Position numbers and translations under genes: made by a program. DNA of 64,000 nt from Anarhynchus alexandrinus (taxonomy: Eukaryota > Chordata > Aves > Charadriiformes > Charadriidae), in the NCBI GenBank assembly GCA_008711295.1, contig VUYV01000068.1, positions 2,125,689 to 2,189,688 of the forward strand. The letters run 5' to 3'. Positions 1 through 11,640 of the stretch are shown piece after piece (position 1 is the first letter of the stretch; every line of letters starts with the position of its first letter). A model generated the notes under the pieces. The model was not told the origin of the DNA, did no database searches, and saw nothing but the letters and a program-made list of their open reading frames with translations.

Positions 1-15
1 CCTCTCTCTCCAAAG

Positions 16-74
16 CTGTCGTGTCTGTCGATGGGAAGCCGGTGAGACTTCAGCTCTGCGACACAGCTGGTCAG
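16..74 (+). CDS. RHOU: RHOU internal coding exon (partial gene, second coding exon)
   Basis: This 59-nt exon encodes the last two bases of an Ala codon followed by 19 codons reading VVSVDGKPVRLQLCDTAGQ. That is beta-strands 2-3 and the G3/switch II motif DTAGQ of a Rho-family GTPase. A pyrimidine-rich acceptor (cctctctctccaaag) precedes it, and a GTCAGT donor follows immediately after the Gln codon, so the exon leaves in phase 0. The Gln is the equivalent of Ras Q61; in human RHOU it is Q107, the residue whose Leu mutation is the standard activated form. Counting back from the 151-codon last exon gives 107 + 151 = 258, the human RHOU length, which supports both the assignment and the exon boundary. 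The preceding exon (N-terminal Pro-rich segment, P-loop, switch I) is outside the window. Confidence 0.95.
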
Positions 75-1177
75 GTCAGTGAAGCCACTTATTTGATTTA
101 AGTGACAGCGGGAGGGGAGAAGTTGTTGCGCAAAGTAGTCCCGCTAATGACTTCATGGGTTTGAAAAGATTCCCAGTGTTTGATCATCTTATTAAACTCC
201 TATCGTTTTCGCTGCTGCCTACCCTGCTGCTGCTTTGCCCGGTGTCTGCTGAAGGGTGGGGGATGCTCTGTGCCGCCATATAGGGGCTGGGCACGGGCTG
301 CTGCTCCTCTGGCTCAGGCTGCTGCTCTGCTGAGCCGGGCTAGAAAGGCTGAACATATTGAGGATTCAAGGGCCACCTGGTTTTCTCTTTGAGCGGTTGT
401 CACTGTTTTTGCTAAATAGCTGTGGACTTAAGAATTACGGTGTTTGGGGTGTATGCACGCAAAGCATCTGCAGCTGTAGGTGTCCACAGATAGAGGTTGG
501 TGTTGAAGGGGCAGAAACTTAAGGGAGAAAAAAGTCCTATTGGGTGCCGTCTCCAGAGACTTCGTATTTGCCATTCCCACCCCCTTTGAAAGGGCTGCCG
601 CCCCAAAGCTGAGCTTTGCTGTAGTCTTAAGTCCTGAAGGGTTGAGGGTGGCTGGTGCCTCTCAGCTCCTAGTTTGCCTGATACATAAAAAGAACCCATT
701 TCTTACCGCCTTACATTTCCTGCAAGTCCCTGGCTTGTGCCATCCTGAGCAGGGGGTGACACTGCTTGCCAGGGCTTGAGTCCAGATAGCCAAAAGTAGC
801 CAAAAGTATTTTGCTACCGAGCTCGTGTTTGAAGGCAGTGGGAGTTAGGTTCCTGAGCAGCATTGTGGATCTGGGTCTACGCCTTCACCAAAAACCACGC
901 TGAAAAATCTCAGTGGCCTTAACATACAAACCTATTTAGATGAGTAGTAACTGGGCGCCCTACTTAGGAAAGGGGTTTGAAGGGCTGTGCAGTCCTAGAC
1001 AGCGGTGTAGGACTCCCATGTGCCCTACAAACCGAAACTAAAATCCTACAGGCAGCCTGTGTGGGTAATGATGCAAAGTAGAACAGCAGAACTGTCCTGT
1101 GATTTTGTGCTCCGCTGAAGAGATGGGGTGGTGCCGCAACAGCCTTGGCTGCGCCTGTTCATATGCAGAGGGCGGCA

Positions 1178-1207
1178 GGTGAAATTGCCCCTGGTGAAAT
1201 TGCCCCT
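1178..1207. repeat. 15-bp perfect tandem duplication
   Basis: The unit ggtgaaattgcccct occurs twice back to back (1178-1192 and 1193-1207) in the RHOU intron. It is probably a recent slippage or minisatellite seed with no evident function. Confidence 0.85.
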
Positions 1208-1479
1208 GGGTGACAGCCTGTGGCTAGGCAGTGCCTGTAGAAAAGCTACCACAAGTGGCAGGAGGGATGGGCAGGCCCAGACACCTCTTGCCTTCACTGC
1301 CGTTAATGGTTTAAGAAGTTTACTCTGGCTGCCCAAGTGCAACGGGAATGGGTAGAGTCACTGCCTTAAAAATGAAGGGGTTATCTAAACTGACGGAAGT
1401 CGTCCTGAATAAAAGATACCTAGCTGGATACTGGGGTAAAACAGTGCTGCAGTGAGATGGCTGCTGAAATCTGCAGCTA

Positions 1480-1499
1480 ACACACACACACACACACAC
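1480..1499. repeat. (AC)n microsatellite followed by an A run
   Basis: Ten AC dinucleotides, then a short A run (1501-1508), within the RHOU intron. This is a typical polymorphic vertebrate dinucleotide repeat. Confidence 0.9.
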
Positions 1500-3185
1500 C
1501 AAAAAAAAGCATTCCAGGCAGAGGGAAATTGTATTTTAACGTCAGCAGCCCGAAGAGGTGTAGAGTCCCTGCGGGTCAGGTACCTACCATTGAAACTGCG
1601 GGAGTGTACTTGGAATATAAAGGGTGCTGTTTCATCTGGGTAGAAACCCTTAAGGTCTGGGTTTGGCTTTCAAACACGTTGAACTGAGCCCTTTTGAGGT
1701 TGCTCAGGTAGCAAGAAGAGGCGATTACTTGGCAAGGTGCCTCTCTGTAAACGGCCCTGTGGTTCAGAGCAGCAGCTCTGGGTAAACGCGGGATTTCTCT
1801 CGAGCCGAGCGGTGAGAGCCTGCTTCCCTCCGAGGCTTAATCTGAGAATCAAGAGAGCTAATGAAGCTTGCTTTCTTGACTCGTGTTTTATAAATCGCTG
1901 TCTCTCTCAGAGATAACTGCTGGAAGAAATTCATTCAAGCGAAACGAGACTTCTGAGGCTTCCAGGGGGCTTTAAACCGCGTATCCTGGGCCTCCAGAGA
2001 CTTTAAAGCAAAATTTCACATCTCGAAAATGAACATGGGACTTGCAATTCAGCAGTAAGCTGCTGGTACCAGAGCGATGTTTTCAGCTGCGTGTGTGTTC
2101 TTTGCACTTTCAATTCAGAGCTTTTGAGAACACGGTCCGTTTTAATTAAAATGTCACTGCCGCCGAGGCAAATCCTACCTGTTCAGGCTGCTAGTGTTAC
2201 CCTGCTTTTATCCTGCTGTCAGCATAAAAGCAGCCTGCCTGGAGTTAACCCTTGCTTCTTGCTGCATTCTTCCACCGAGGGAGGATCAGCACGCCTTTGT
2301 TACCGGGAGGTGTTTGGCTTTCTTGTGGCTAGTTCCTGAAGCTGAAAAAGGGCCTGCTTTGCTGGAGTTTGCCCCAAAAGGAAGAAAAAAAAAAAAAAAG
2401 AAAGGTAGTCTGGGAGGCCTGTTTGCAGTTTGTTTGATGTGGCATGGGTGGGAGGGAAAGGTAAAGCTCTTACTCTATGCCATTGGCATGTTAAGCCTGC
2501 ACATTGGGAGTTATTGCTGCCATCAGATTTAAATCCCCGGGCACAATGGCAGGGAAATTATTCCTGTATCCTGTAGGATGTTGTTAAGCAGTCACCGATT
2601 TAAAAGCCGAGTCCAGGAAAGGTAAGGTAGGCTTGCTGCCCTGCCCTTGCCCGTATCTGGAGGTAGGGGTGTCAGCAGCTCCGAGGTACCCGGGCGCTCC
2701 CCGTCAGCGTGGCTCCCTGACGCATCCCTGTGAGAGGTGGACTTGTGTAGAAAGTGCCTTCTCCCTCCCGTACTTCTATTTTTGGCTTTGTTCCTCGTGT
2801 GCCGTAACCTGCTTCCCACGGCATTGCTCCTGCGCTGAAACAGGGCAGAGGGACGGTGTACAAAGAGCAAAGGAAATAAAAAAGCTGCGGCATTAGTCAG
2901 AAGCTCTTAGCTACCTGGGGAAGCCACCGCCTTCGTCCCACGTGCCTGACGGTGGCAGGGTACCCGCTGGCTAGCAGCCGTGCAGGGTGAGACCTCAGGC
3001 TGGGTTCGGGCAACTTCTGCTCCTAATGCTGGGTGGTCTGGGTGCTGATGTCAGGGTGCTTCTCAAGATTGCAGCGGCAGGTGATCCTGAGCTCCTCCAA
3101 ACATCAGCTAGGGAGCGTATCTGGGAGTCCTCCGGGGCTGATGTGTTCTTTCTGTTGGGTGCTAACGCGATTTCGTCCCATGCAG

Positions 3186-3641
3186 GATGAGTTCGACAAG
3201 CTCAGGCCTCTGTGCTACACCAACACGGACATCTTCTTGCTGTGCTTCAGCGTGGTGAGCCCCTCGTCCTTCCAGAACGTGAGTGAGAAGTGGGTTCCCG
3301 AAATCCGATGCCACTGCCCCAAGGCGCCCATTATCCTGGTCGGGACGCAGTCGGACCTCCGGGAGGATGTCAAAGTTCTCATCGAGCTGGACAAGTGCAA
3401 AGAAAAGCCGGTCTCGGAGGAGGCTGCGAAGCTCTGTGCCGAGGAAATAAAAGCCGCGTCCTACATTGAGTGCTCTGCTTTGACTCAGAAAAACCTCAAG
3501 GAGGTCTTTGATGCGGCCATCGTGGCTGGTATTCAGTACTCGGATACCCAGCAGCAACCAAAGAAATCCAAGTGTAGGACTCCAGACAAGATGAAAAACC
3601 TCTCCAAATCCTGGTGGAAAAAATACTGCTGTTTTGTATAG
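3186..3641 (+). CDS. RHOU: RHOU terminal coding exon (Rho-related GTP-binding protein RhoU/Wrch-1)
   Basis: The exon has 151 codons plus TAG and corresponds to human residues 108-258. RHOU is a Wnt-inducible, atypical Cdc42-like GTPase with fast intrinsic nucleotide exchange. It acts on membranes through PAK-type effectors in actin remodelling, focal adhesions and epithelial morphogenesis (family knowledge). Seen here, in exon residue numbering: the rest of switch II ([11 protein letters not shown], 1-11), the G4 motif TQSD (54-57), the Rho-specific insert helix (about 61-77), the G5 motif CSAL (96-99), and a basic tail with [12 protein letters not shown] at the end. The terminal CCFV box is the RHOU/RHOV type, known to be palmitoylated rather than prenylated. 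The start is fixed by the TGCAG acceptor and the phase-0 join to the upstream exon. No frameshift or lost key residue is seen. RHOV is the alternative paralogue, but the length and tail fit RHOU. Confidence 0.97.
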   Translation, partial: DEFDKLRPLCYTNTDIFLLCFSVVSPSSFQNVSEKWVPEIRCHCPKAPIILVGTQSDLREDVKVLIELDKCKEKPVSEEAAKLCAEEIKAASYIECSALTQKNLKEVFDAAIVAGIQYSDTQQQPKKSKCRTPDKMKNLSKSWWKKYCCFV

Positions 3642-5434
3642 GGGTTGCAAGGACCTGAGTGCTGCTCTGAGGAAATCGGATAGAGGCTATATTAGCTGAA
3701 ATCTCATTCTGTGTCGTCCCAAGTGTATAGTGTAGATCTGTATGTATGTGTATATGTTGCTACTGGATATCTTGGTTGCCCTTTCGAGGGTGGCAGAAGG
3801 ATTCTTAGTTAAATAATTGCTATAAATCAGGTCTGGCATCCAGTTTCGTGACTAAAACCTCTCATTAAGGAAGAGCATCACGTGTCTGTGAGGGTAGAAG
3901 GATTTGTCCAAAGGATTCTGTTTCTTGTGTTGTCAGGTCTATGCGATGGGGAGGAGCACACCGGAGGCCTTTGCTGCCAGGGCTTCGCAGGAGGAACGCG
4001 CAAGCAACGGTGGGAACATAGAGCTCTGTACATGGACGATCAAAGGGAAAAATTAACACTGTGCCTCCTAACTGACATTTGTAGCTTTAAAACCCCGCTC
4101 CTGCTCTCTTCTCCGTGTCTTCCCAAGCCAACGCTCTTAGGGATCGCTTTAAAAAGGGTACGCGAGACCTGTAATCTATACGCAAATGCCACGGTCGGAA
4201 AGGTCATGAATATACCTTGAGCATGCGGTGAGGGAACCTAATCCCTTACGGAGCCGACATCTCGTTTTTCACCTCCTGACTTTGTGAAAGTCCTTTCTGT
4301 CCTCCTTCCCGGGAAGCTGTGTGGAAGCCCGAGGAACATGACCAAGCTTTAACTCGCTACCTCGAGCAGTGGCGGTTTCCTCTGTATTTTTGCAGACATG
4401 ACGGCAGTTCATCTATTTCAGCTGAAAGGAATGTAAATGCTGTTGTATTGCATTTTTTTAATTTTTTTTTTTTTTTTAAAGAGATGTAACAAATATCGGT
4501 ACAGCACCATGTAAACCGCATCTGGTTTTAAGTCTACAGCCAAGAATTTCAGGATGCCCCTCCTTACCTTTTAAGGCTGTTAAACAAATAACAAATCAGG
4601 CAGATCAAGATTTATAACAAACTGGACTCTAGAAACTGAGGCTGCTGTGTCCTCTTCATGATGCTGTTTTCCAACCAAGTTAACATTTCCCTTCCAAAGG
4701 CAACAGTCACTTCTTGTTGAATCTTGTCCAAGCTCATAATCGTGAAATTGGCTGAGGCCACCCCGGAAATTTAACTGATTGTTTGTTTTTTTTTTCCCAG
4801 ATCAGTCCAACAGATTAACTGAAATGTGCCTAAAATGTAGCTGAGTGATCAATGTAGTGCAGAGTTGAGTGTATGACCTATTCTCTGACTAAATCTGGTT
4901 CCTACTAAACTAAGCCTAATTCCAGTCCCGGTGAGTTTGAGAGACCTGAGGGATAACGTGACTCTCTGCAAGAATCAGTATTTTAACTTATTCTGCAGAG
5001 GACATTTAATTTGTGCTGTCTGTCTGTCTGCCTTTTTATGGCCATGACTACTTTTTTTTCCCCCTAGGTATTTCAAGATCAGATTATGTTTTTTTTGTTT
5101 TCCCCTTTGGCCATAGCCTTGAAGTGACCTTTTTCATAGTCTTAAACTAAACTACAGTGACAGAAAGCTGGAACCTTTTTTTTCATCAGAAATTAATCAA
5201 TGCCTGATAGAAAAAAGAACTGTGGAAGCCATCTGAGTTGATAAAGCCGACCACAGTTTACCTCCTGGCCCATTAAAGAAAATGACACTATGTAAATGGA
5301 TTCTGGGCTGTATTGGCATAGCCTCCACAGGCAGTATTTTTTCCTGCTCTACAGCGAAATGAGTGCAGAATGGGTAATGTTCCATCGCTGAAAACTTGAA
5401 AATGGGATGGAAATCTTTACCTAGGGCCTGATTC

Positions 5435-5440
5435 AATAAA
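5435..5440 (+). promoter_or_regulatory. RHOU: Candidate proximal polyadenylation signal
   Basis: A canonical AATAAA, followed within 20 bases by a GT-rich stretch (atgtgttgg). It could give a shorter 1.8-kb 3' UTR. Confidence 0.4.
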
Positions 5441-6196
5441 AATGTGTTGGCTTCTGCACTGGAACAGCCTGGAAAAACAGTTTCCATAGCACAGAAGCTG
5501 GATGCGTTTAACTTGATTGCATCTGGTTGGTAATGGTTTAATGTTTACTGGTCATGAAGTTAACATCTGAGCCTTTATATTTCTTACTCGAATGCTCTGA
5601 CAGGATTTCAGATATGCAGTCATACCGTCATCTTGGAGAAAAACATAAAGCCAGATTTCTCTTGGGTGCTTTGCTTCTCTGTAAAATGGTCTCAGTCGAT
5701 CAAAAATGTGGGTTTGAGGGGAGACAGGCTTGAATCTGAGCAGCTTCCATTTGCAAAAATAACAATTTCGTCTGCAAGATACTTCTTTGTATCACGCCGT
5801 ACTGGAAGCAGTAGGTTATATTTTATAAGCAGCCTGTTTCATAGTCTGGAGTAGCATTACTTTTAAATGTAGCCCGTTGTGACTGTTTCTGAAAATGTGA
5901 TGTATATACAACTTGTTATAGCCCTTTACTAGATGTGTGTAAACTGAGGTCTAATAACTTTACGAATACTGCTCTACACGGGGCTACACAGGGTCTAGGT
6001 TTTAGAAATATTACTTTTAAAATCACCAGTATTTTATGAGCGCAAGTGAGGGGGAGATGTCTCTATGTAGTCTATAATCTGATGTGCCTTATAAAAAAAA
6101 AAAGAAAAACAAACCTCTCTTCTTCTGTTTTCTAAGTGTAGGCTATATTCTGAAAGAACTATTTCATGTGAGAATGATATAAATGAGGTATTTGGA

Positions 6197-6202
6197 AATA
6201 AA
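6197..6202 (+). promoter_or_regulatory. RHOU: Candidate distal RHOU polyadenylation signal
   Basis: A canonical AATAAA in AT-rich sequence, followed about 8 bases later by a TG-rich stretch (tgtgtacgcg), as expected for a downstream element. Base composition changes sharply to GC-rich just after it. I take cleavage near 6215-6225 as the most likely gene end. Confidence 0.6.
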
Positions 6203-6225
6203 TTCTGACCTGTGTACGCGTCTGC

Positions 6226-9200
6226 CTCTGCTGCCCGCTCGGGGAGGCTGGAGGGCAGTCCCTGGCTGTGCACCGGGGCTGTGCTCCTGGTGCCCTGGCA
6301 AGAGGGCTCTGGTTAAAAAATACAGACTTTTCCCCGTGCTGCCCTGTCCCCAGGGGTCTGGGCTGGGTGGGGAGGGTGCGATGGTGGGCTCTCTGCCTCC
6401 CCCGCAGCACGGCAGCCTCTTGCTGTGGCCCCACGAGACGCTGACAGGCTCGTTATGCCTGGCCCCCGAAAATGGGGCGAGTGGCAGGAGGAGCACAGCC
6501 TGTCTGGGGACAACTGGAGGGATACGGAGACTGGTGGTGTGGTGTTTCACCTGCCGCAGGTTGGGCCACGCAAGTCCCAGGGGAGCCAGAGGGCATTTTT
6601 GGAAGAGTAGAGCCTGTTCCCTCTTGGCACCAAGGGTCTTGTCACCCTCTCCCTGGGTTCTGTCCCTCATGCTAGGGCTGAGGCATATGAGGCTTGAGGT
6701 TGTCCCTGCCCATCCCCTGGGTTGTGTCATGGCTACCCTGGGTCTGTGTTAACGTGGGGAGCAGCACCTGGACCACCGGGCATCCCCACGGAGCCAGTGG
6801 TCCTGCTATGAAACTGCTCTGGAGAAGGGGCTTTGGTCTGGACCAAGGTTTGTAAACTGTCACCGTTGCATTTTTTGGGAGGTCAGTGGACCAGAGGCAC
6901 ACCAGGGTGGCATACCGGGATGCCCTCCCAGTGCCCCTGTCTCCCACGTTGTAAGGGCGATGTATTTTCAACCACCGAAACGCATGCAACCTGCATGGAA
7001 GTAGAGGAAGGACATTGACGCGCCATTCATCTGCCCCATGGTCGGTCCCTCACTGTTTGACACAAAGTCTTGGCTTCTTTTCTGCTTTGTTACCCGACTC
7101 GTTGGGGACTGCCGGGTGGCTTGTTCGCCTGTCCATGCCTGCACCACAGCCACCCTGCCCGGGTGCCCGACCCGCCAGCGGGCTCCTTTCTGGTGAGTAC
7201 CTGGTGTCGAATCACCGGTGCCTTTGAAGAATCACTTCCACTGGGTTTGTGCGCTGGGCAGCACAGAAGTCAGGGTGTGCTTGCTGGAGATGGAGTCACC
7301 CCACCTTTGCACGCTGACTTTGCAGGAAAAGGGGCTGCGCTAGCCGAGAGCCCAGGACCTGCTGCTGCCGAATCCTGGTGCAAAGATCCCTCTGGTACCT
7401 GTGGGGTGTTGCTCTCCTGCTGAGGCCGGCTGCTGTCTTACGCATCCCGACATCTGGACAGAGCTAAGGCAGTTCAGGTCATCCTTCATGCCGGGGTAAC
7501 GCTGTGCATGTGTGTGCTGCTGTGATCAAAAGGCTCCTTCAGCTGCCCTGCTTGAGATACTGGATGGGGTGGCAGCTGAGGCTGATAAGAGCACACTGAA
7601 GTAAGCCTGCTGTACATAAGGTTTTCCAGGAATGCTGAAATCGCTGCCACTTTGTGATGGATGGGGGTTCCCAAGAGAGGATTTTGTTTTCTTTCATATC
7701 AAATTAAAGTGCTCTAGGAAAAACTGTTGGGTTTGTTGGTTGTTTTTTTTCATGGAAAAAAATGTCACTTTCACCATTTTTCCCCATGTATTTTGTGCAT
7801 TGGACGTACCTCTAGGGTATGATCGAGGGTTGACTTGAGCTGAAATGTTGACAAATGTGGCAGTTCTGGGAGAGGATGTCTCTAAGGAAGCTTCACCACA
7901 CTCGTATTTTGCTTTTTATTTTCTTCCTAGACATCAGTTACTGACCACAGAGAGGGAGAGACTGCTGCAGGAGATGACCTTTTTGTATGACCACATGCAG
8001 CTGACCTAATATTGTCTTATGTGTTATGCTTAAACGTTGAACCTCACTGAAGCACGTGAGTGCCCTTACAATTGAGCAACCTCTCTGAGCTCTGGTAGAT
8101 AATCGATGTGCTCAGGGGTTTGTGCAGAAGAGACCTCTGTCAGCTTCTGCCTTTGGTGTTGCCCTGGCACACAGCAAGGTGGGGAGAGGGGAAAAACAAC
8201 TTCTCAGGAAAGAGTGAGACGTTATAAACCTCAGAAGAACTGGCAAAGTGACTCCTGAGCAATGGGGAGTGATAGAAATTACTTTTACCTACTTTAGACA
8301 TAAGCAGATTAAAAGCCCAATTAGAGAAATGCGTGGGGAAATGAACAGCCCCAAGGAGGGCTGTTAGGTACAAGAATACAGCCTTTTCTTTAGGAAGTCT
8401 CAAAGCTGCGGATAGCTGGAGGCTGGGAGGAAATATCGCTGCACGCTATAGGGAAAAATCTCTCTGCGTTTGCTCGGCTCTTATAGTCTCTCCCTAAGCA
8501 TCTGCGCTGGCTGGGGACAGGATGTGGGATGAGGTGGACTTTTGGCATCAACCAGCACGGCCGTCCTAATGTATTTAATGTTTTTGAAAGAGCAGGACGG
8601 GTTTCAAGCCAACAGCAGGGCCCCAAGATCCAATAGGGCCTTCTGAAGATTTAGCTTCCCACATTGCTGGCAGCCAGTGGGAAGATGTAATGTGATGAGG
8701 GTTGTTCATTACCCATTTAGTGCAGTCCTCTATGGTATAACCTGGGGAACAAGCAGTTGCGTAATTCAATGAATTTTACCATCCGAAGCAGAGTATTCTT
8801 CTGTGTTACCGATTTATTTCCCCACAGTGTTTTAACAGGATGGATAAATCAGTGATGCGTATGAAAAAAGGCATAAAGCCCCAGCTTGGACCGGCTTTTT
8901 TTTTTAATTCAGCCCCAGTTTTTTTAATTCAGCAGGGGAAATGTGTCTAGAGGATGAGGCGTGAGGAGCAGCCCTGCTGATCTGGTCTCCTGAGGAGCTC
9001 TGCTGGCTCTTCAGCGCAGAGCAAGGAGATCTGCAGCAGACAACCATTCAGACACTAGTGGTGGGTGCAAGAGTGTCCCCAGACCTCAATTGTTCTTTAG
9101 GTCTGTGCATTTAGGTCGGATCCCGATCTTATAATTTGGAGGCAAAAAAGCAATCATTTCACCAAAGTCAGTAGAGATGCAGACCTGTAAAGCTTTATGT

Positions 9201-10440
9201 AGCATGAAAAAGACTCAAGCAGGGATGCCTGTTAAGCTTCTGGAGTTACAGGTGTGCTCGAAATGATACTGCCTCTATAAGGCTCCCCTCCTCCCCCAAC
9301 TTCACTGGAACGGACGAATATTGATCTTCTACTACAGAGTTTTGCTGCTCTTGGTGGTCTTCTGGATCCAGCCCACATACTTCATGTGCCCTGTAAATTT
9401 TAGCTTGCCATTTCTGTGCATAAGCATTAATTTACCCAACGGAGCTAGTTTCAGTGTCTGCCTCTCAGAGTCACGTAGAAGTCCTTTGGTTGTTGCTCAT
9501 CAGAGGACGTCACTTGGCTAACGCAATCCCAACCCAACATCTCTTGCAAATTATTTTGCTCACCCTTTCTAAAAAGCGTGTTGTTGTTACCAGTCTCCCC
9601 ATATACCTATCCGATGTTTCTGACTCCTGGTCCACAATTTATTCAATTAACTCCAAACGTCTTTTTAAAATCCTTCTTTCTGGGGTGGTAATTTTAGTGG
9701 CAGTGGCCTAATGGGGTTGATGTGGATGGGATAAATATGACATGGGATAAAGCGGGGTCCTTGTCACGACAGTTGCTAATTTTCCTATCATGGTGGGATG
9801 TCCTTGGCTGTGTGTGTGCTGTGAGCCCTCTGTGGCCACCTCGTCTGTGTCCCTGATGCCAGCCCCTGCAGTGCTACTACTTGTTAAGGATGGCAGAAAA
9901 CAAGTTCCAGGCAGAAATGTGATTTTTATCTTTCGCTTTTCCATTTTCAAGTTTCTGACGGAGTGAGAGCTGCATGCTTTTGTCCTGGCAGGCGCTTGGT
10001 CTTCCGTGGTTCAGTGGGGGTAATAACACCATGAAACAGCTGCACCACTTGTCCCTGCCTCACTACACCTCGTAGTCTTTTGTCGGAGGAACGCCAAAAA
10101 AGATTTATCTGAGGGCAGTGCTGGAACAATAGCTCCCCCAGTCATCCTCTCTTTCCACGGCCACCTCTCTCCCCCCACGTTCCCCTCTCTATAGGCAATT
10201 TTCTCATTTATTTTAAATTCAAAATGTCATGTTGCCCGAAGCCTGGTGCTCAGCATTTTTCTGCTCCCTGTATCCTATTCTTCCATCTTTTGAGCTCTGT
10301 CATGGCCTTTCCACATTTTAATTACAAGCTCAGCAGGCTTCAGGCTTCCCTGTTCCTCAGGGCTGAGCAAAACCTACTCCTGTTTGTTTCCCCCCCACTT
10401 TCGGAAGCTGCCACAACCCACCTGGGTGAATCTGGGGAGA
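6226..10440. other. Intergenic sequence, no gene recognised
   Basis: The first 1.2 kb (to about 7.45 kb) is GC-rich, and long frames are open on both strands over the same bases (6164-6752), the pattern of composition rather than coding. From 7.6 to 10.4 kb the sequence is AT-richer. A partial direct repeat (tttttttaattcagc) occurs twice around 8900-8933. A weak MIR-like stretch (gggggtaataacac) lies near 10015. I see no RNA gene or recognisable exon. Confidence 0.6.
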
Positions 10441-10442
10441 AG

Positions 10443-10593
10443 ACGGGCAGCATATCGCAGAGCAAAGACTGACGATCGGGCGGTGATAGCAAAGGGGTAA
10501 AGTCTCTCCCGCCACTCGTTGTTGCGGTGGCGATAAGGCGGCACCGAGCGCCCATGCGCGGGGGGCGGCTGTTGACTTCTCGGGGCGAGGGCG
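10443..10593. promoter_or_regulatory. Small CpG-rich patch, possible unannotated promoter or enhancer
   Basis: I count 18 CpG dinucleotides in about 150 bp, against a CpG-poor background on both sides. The patch includes GCGCGGGGGGCGG-like sequence around 10556-10567. It is too short for a classical CpG island. No coding exon follows on either strand, so a non-coding transcript start or an enhancer is the only function suggested. Confidence 0.35.
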
Positions 10594-11239
10594 CCTGTAT
10601 CTGCTGGGCTACAGGCAGAGCCCTGGCCATTTTCAAAGGGCTTTGAAGTACCCTCTGACAATCTCCTCTGGGAGATAAGAGGTTGCAGGGAGACGAAGGA
10701 GTTCCTGGAAACAGTTTCAGCAGCACCTATGTTTATCAAGGCTGGGTAGCCCAGAAGGAGGCCAAAACCTGGGCTGCTGACACCCGAGAAGATACGCAGG
10801 GATTCAAGCAGAAAATGCAAAGTAATGTGAAACCTCGGGGTTTAAAGTTTAAATCAATAATTTTTCTAGTATCTGACCCAGGCCTGCAGTTGTATGAGGC
10901 AGACACTGGTGCGTGCATCCCGGCCTGGTCCTTTCAGTATCTGCGTGGAGCTGTCATTCCTAAATTTGCCTTCTCCTTTGCTGATGACGTCTGCCCATGC
11001 AGCTGCCCGGGACATCCAGCCCCAGAGGTCCCACACCTGCTACATGACAAAGTTTTTATTTTTCTTTGTTTTAAACTGAGCTCTGGTTCATTCCATCACG
11101 TGCCCCTTAGCTCCAGCATGGTAGGAGGTGGTGAGTAGCAGTTTACAGGTAAACAAGCGGCCAGGTGACCAGGTAAATGACAGTGAGACTTGATCTACTG
11201 CCTTCTCTGTTTTGTAAACCACTGTTGTATTTGCTTTTT

Positions 11240-11640
11240 TCCTCCCCAGCTGAAGAATCCCAGTCTTTTTTAGTCTCTCCTCATATCCCCTTGATCATTT
11301 CAGTTGCCATCCCTCTGGCTCTCTTCTGACCCCACCATCCCACTCCTGAGGGGCGGAGAGCAGAGCCATGGGCACAATTTGTGCCCCATGTTTTGTTCTT
11401 CAGCACTCTTCCTGGTAATGCCCAGCATGTTGGTGGTGGTGTTCCAACAAGCTTTGGTGTTGAGCCTTGTCAAATACTTTCTGGGAATCTAGCCATATCA
11501 TGTCCCTGTGAACCCCGTTACCCCCAAGCTTGCTTTCAACCCTTACATCTGCAGCAGCTTTCTAGAAGGATTTCCCCTCGGAGAAGCCAGCCTGGCACTT
11601 TCCCAATAGAGTGTATTGTCCATTTGGTCCATTAAGTTAC
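11240..11640 (-). mobile_element. Old, internally deleted CR1-type LINE fragment with reverse-transcriptase remnant
   Basis: Reading the minus strand, bases about 11500-11430 encode a decayed version of the CR1/L2 reverse-transcriptase segment DFSKAFD (here close to WLDSQKVFDKAQH). The neighbouring plus-strand block at about 11550-11605 matches the usual reverse-complement CR1 text around 'gaagccagcctggc'. The segment at about 11330-11240 matches the CR1 3' coding end (aatgatcaaggggatatgag, the decayed form of the '[15 protein letters not shown]' region seen in the younger copies at 41 and 61 kb). The spacing is much shorter than in an intact element, so an internal deletion is likely. Stops and frameshifts make it inactive. 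Confidence 0.75.

Larger units (their letters stand above)
75..3185 (+). other. RHOU: RHOU intron between the two coding exons
   Basis: The intron is 3.1 kb, with GT at its start and a TGCAG acceptor at 3181-3185. It holds an (AC)n microsatellite, a 15-bp perfect tandem duplication, a 15-A run at 2385-2399, and no coding exon that I recognise. The frame of the last exon stays open upstream of the acceptor from an ATG at 3033, but those 51 codons resemble no GTPase sequence and are intronic. Short open frames elsewhere in the intron look random. Confidence 0.9.
3642..6220 (+). other. RHOU: Probable RHOU 3' untranslated region
   Basis: About 2.6 kb downstream of the stop without a coding exon. 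It is AT-rich with T tracts (for example a 16-T run at 4462-4477), a short (TCTG)n near 5020, and a UGUAUAUA match to the Pumilio consensus at 5901-5908. The length is in the range of the long RHOU 3' UTR in mammals. Its end is inferred from the AATAAA at 6197 and from the abrupt change to GC-rich sequence beyond about 6220. Transcript evidence is needed to fix the end. Confidence 0.65.

Noticed and set aside
3162..3650. 162-codon open frame antisense to the last RHOU exon
   Set aside because: It is the shadow of the GC-rich conserved RHOU coding exon and has no similarity to known proteins.
6164..6752. Pair of ~188-codon frames open on both strands
   Set aside because: Simultaneous openness on opposite strands in GC-rich DNA with few stop codons is compositional. 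No domain is seen.
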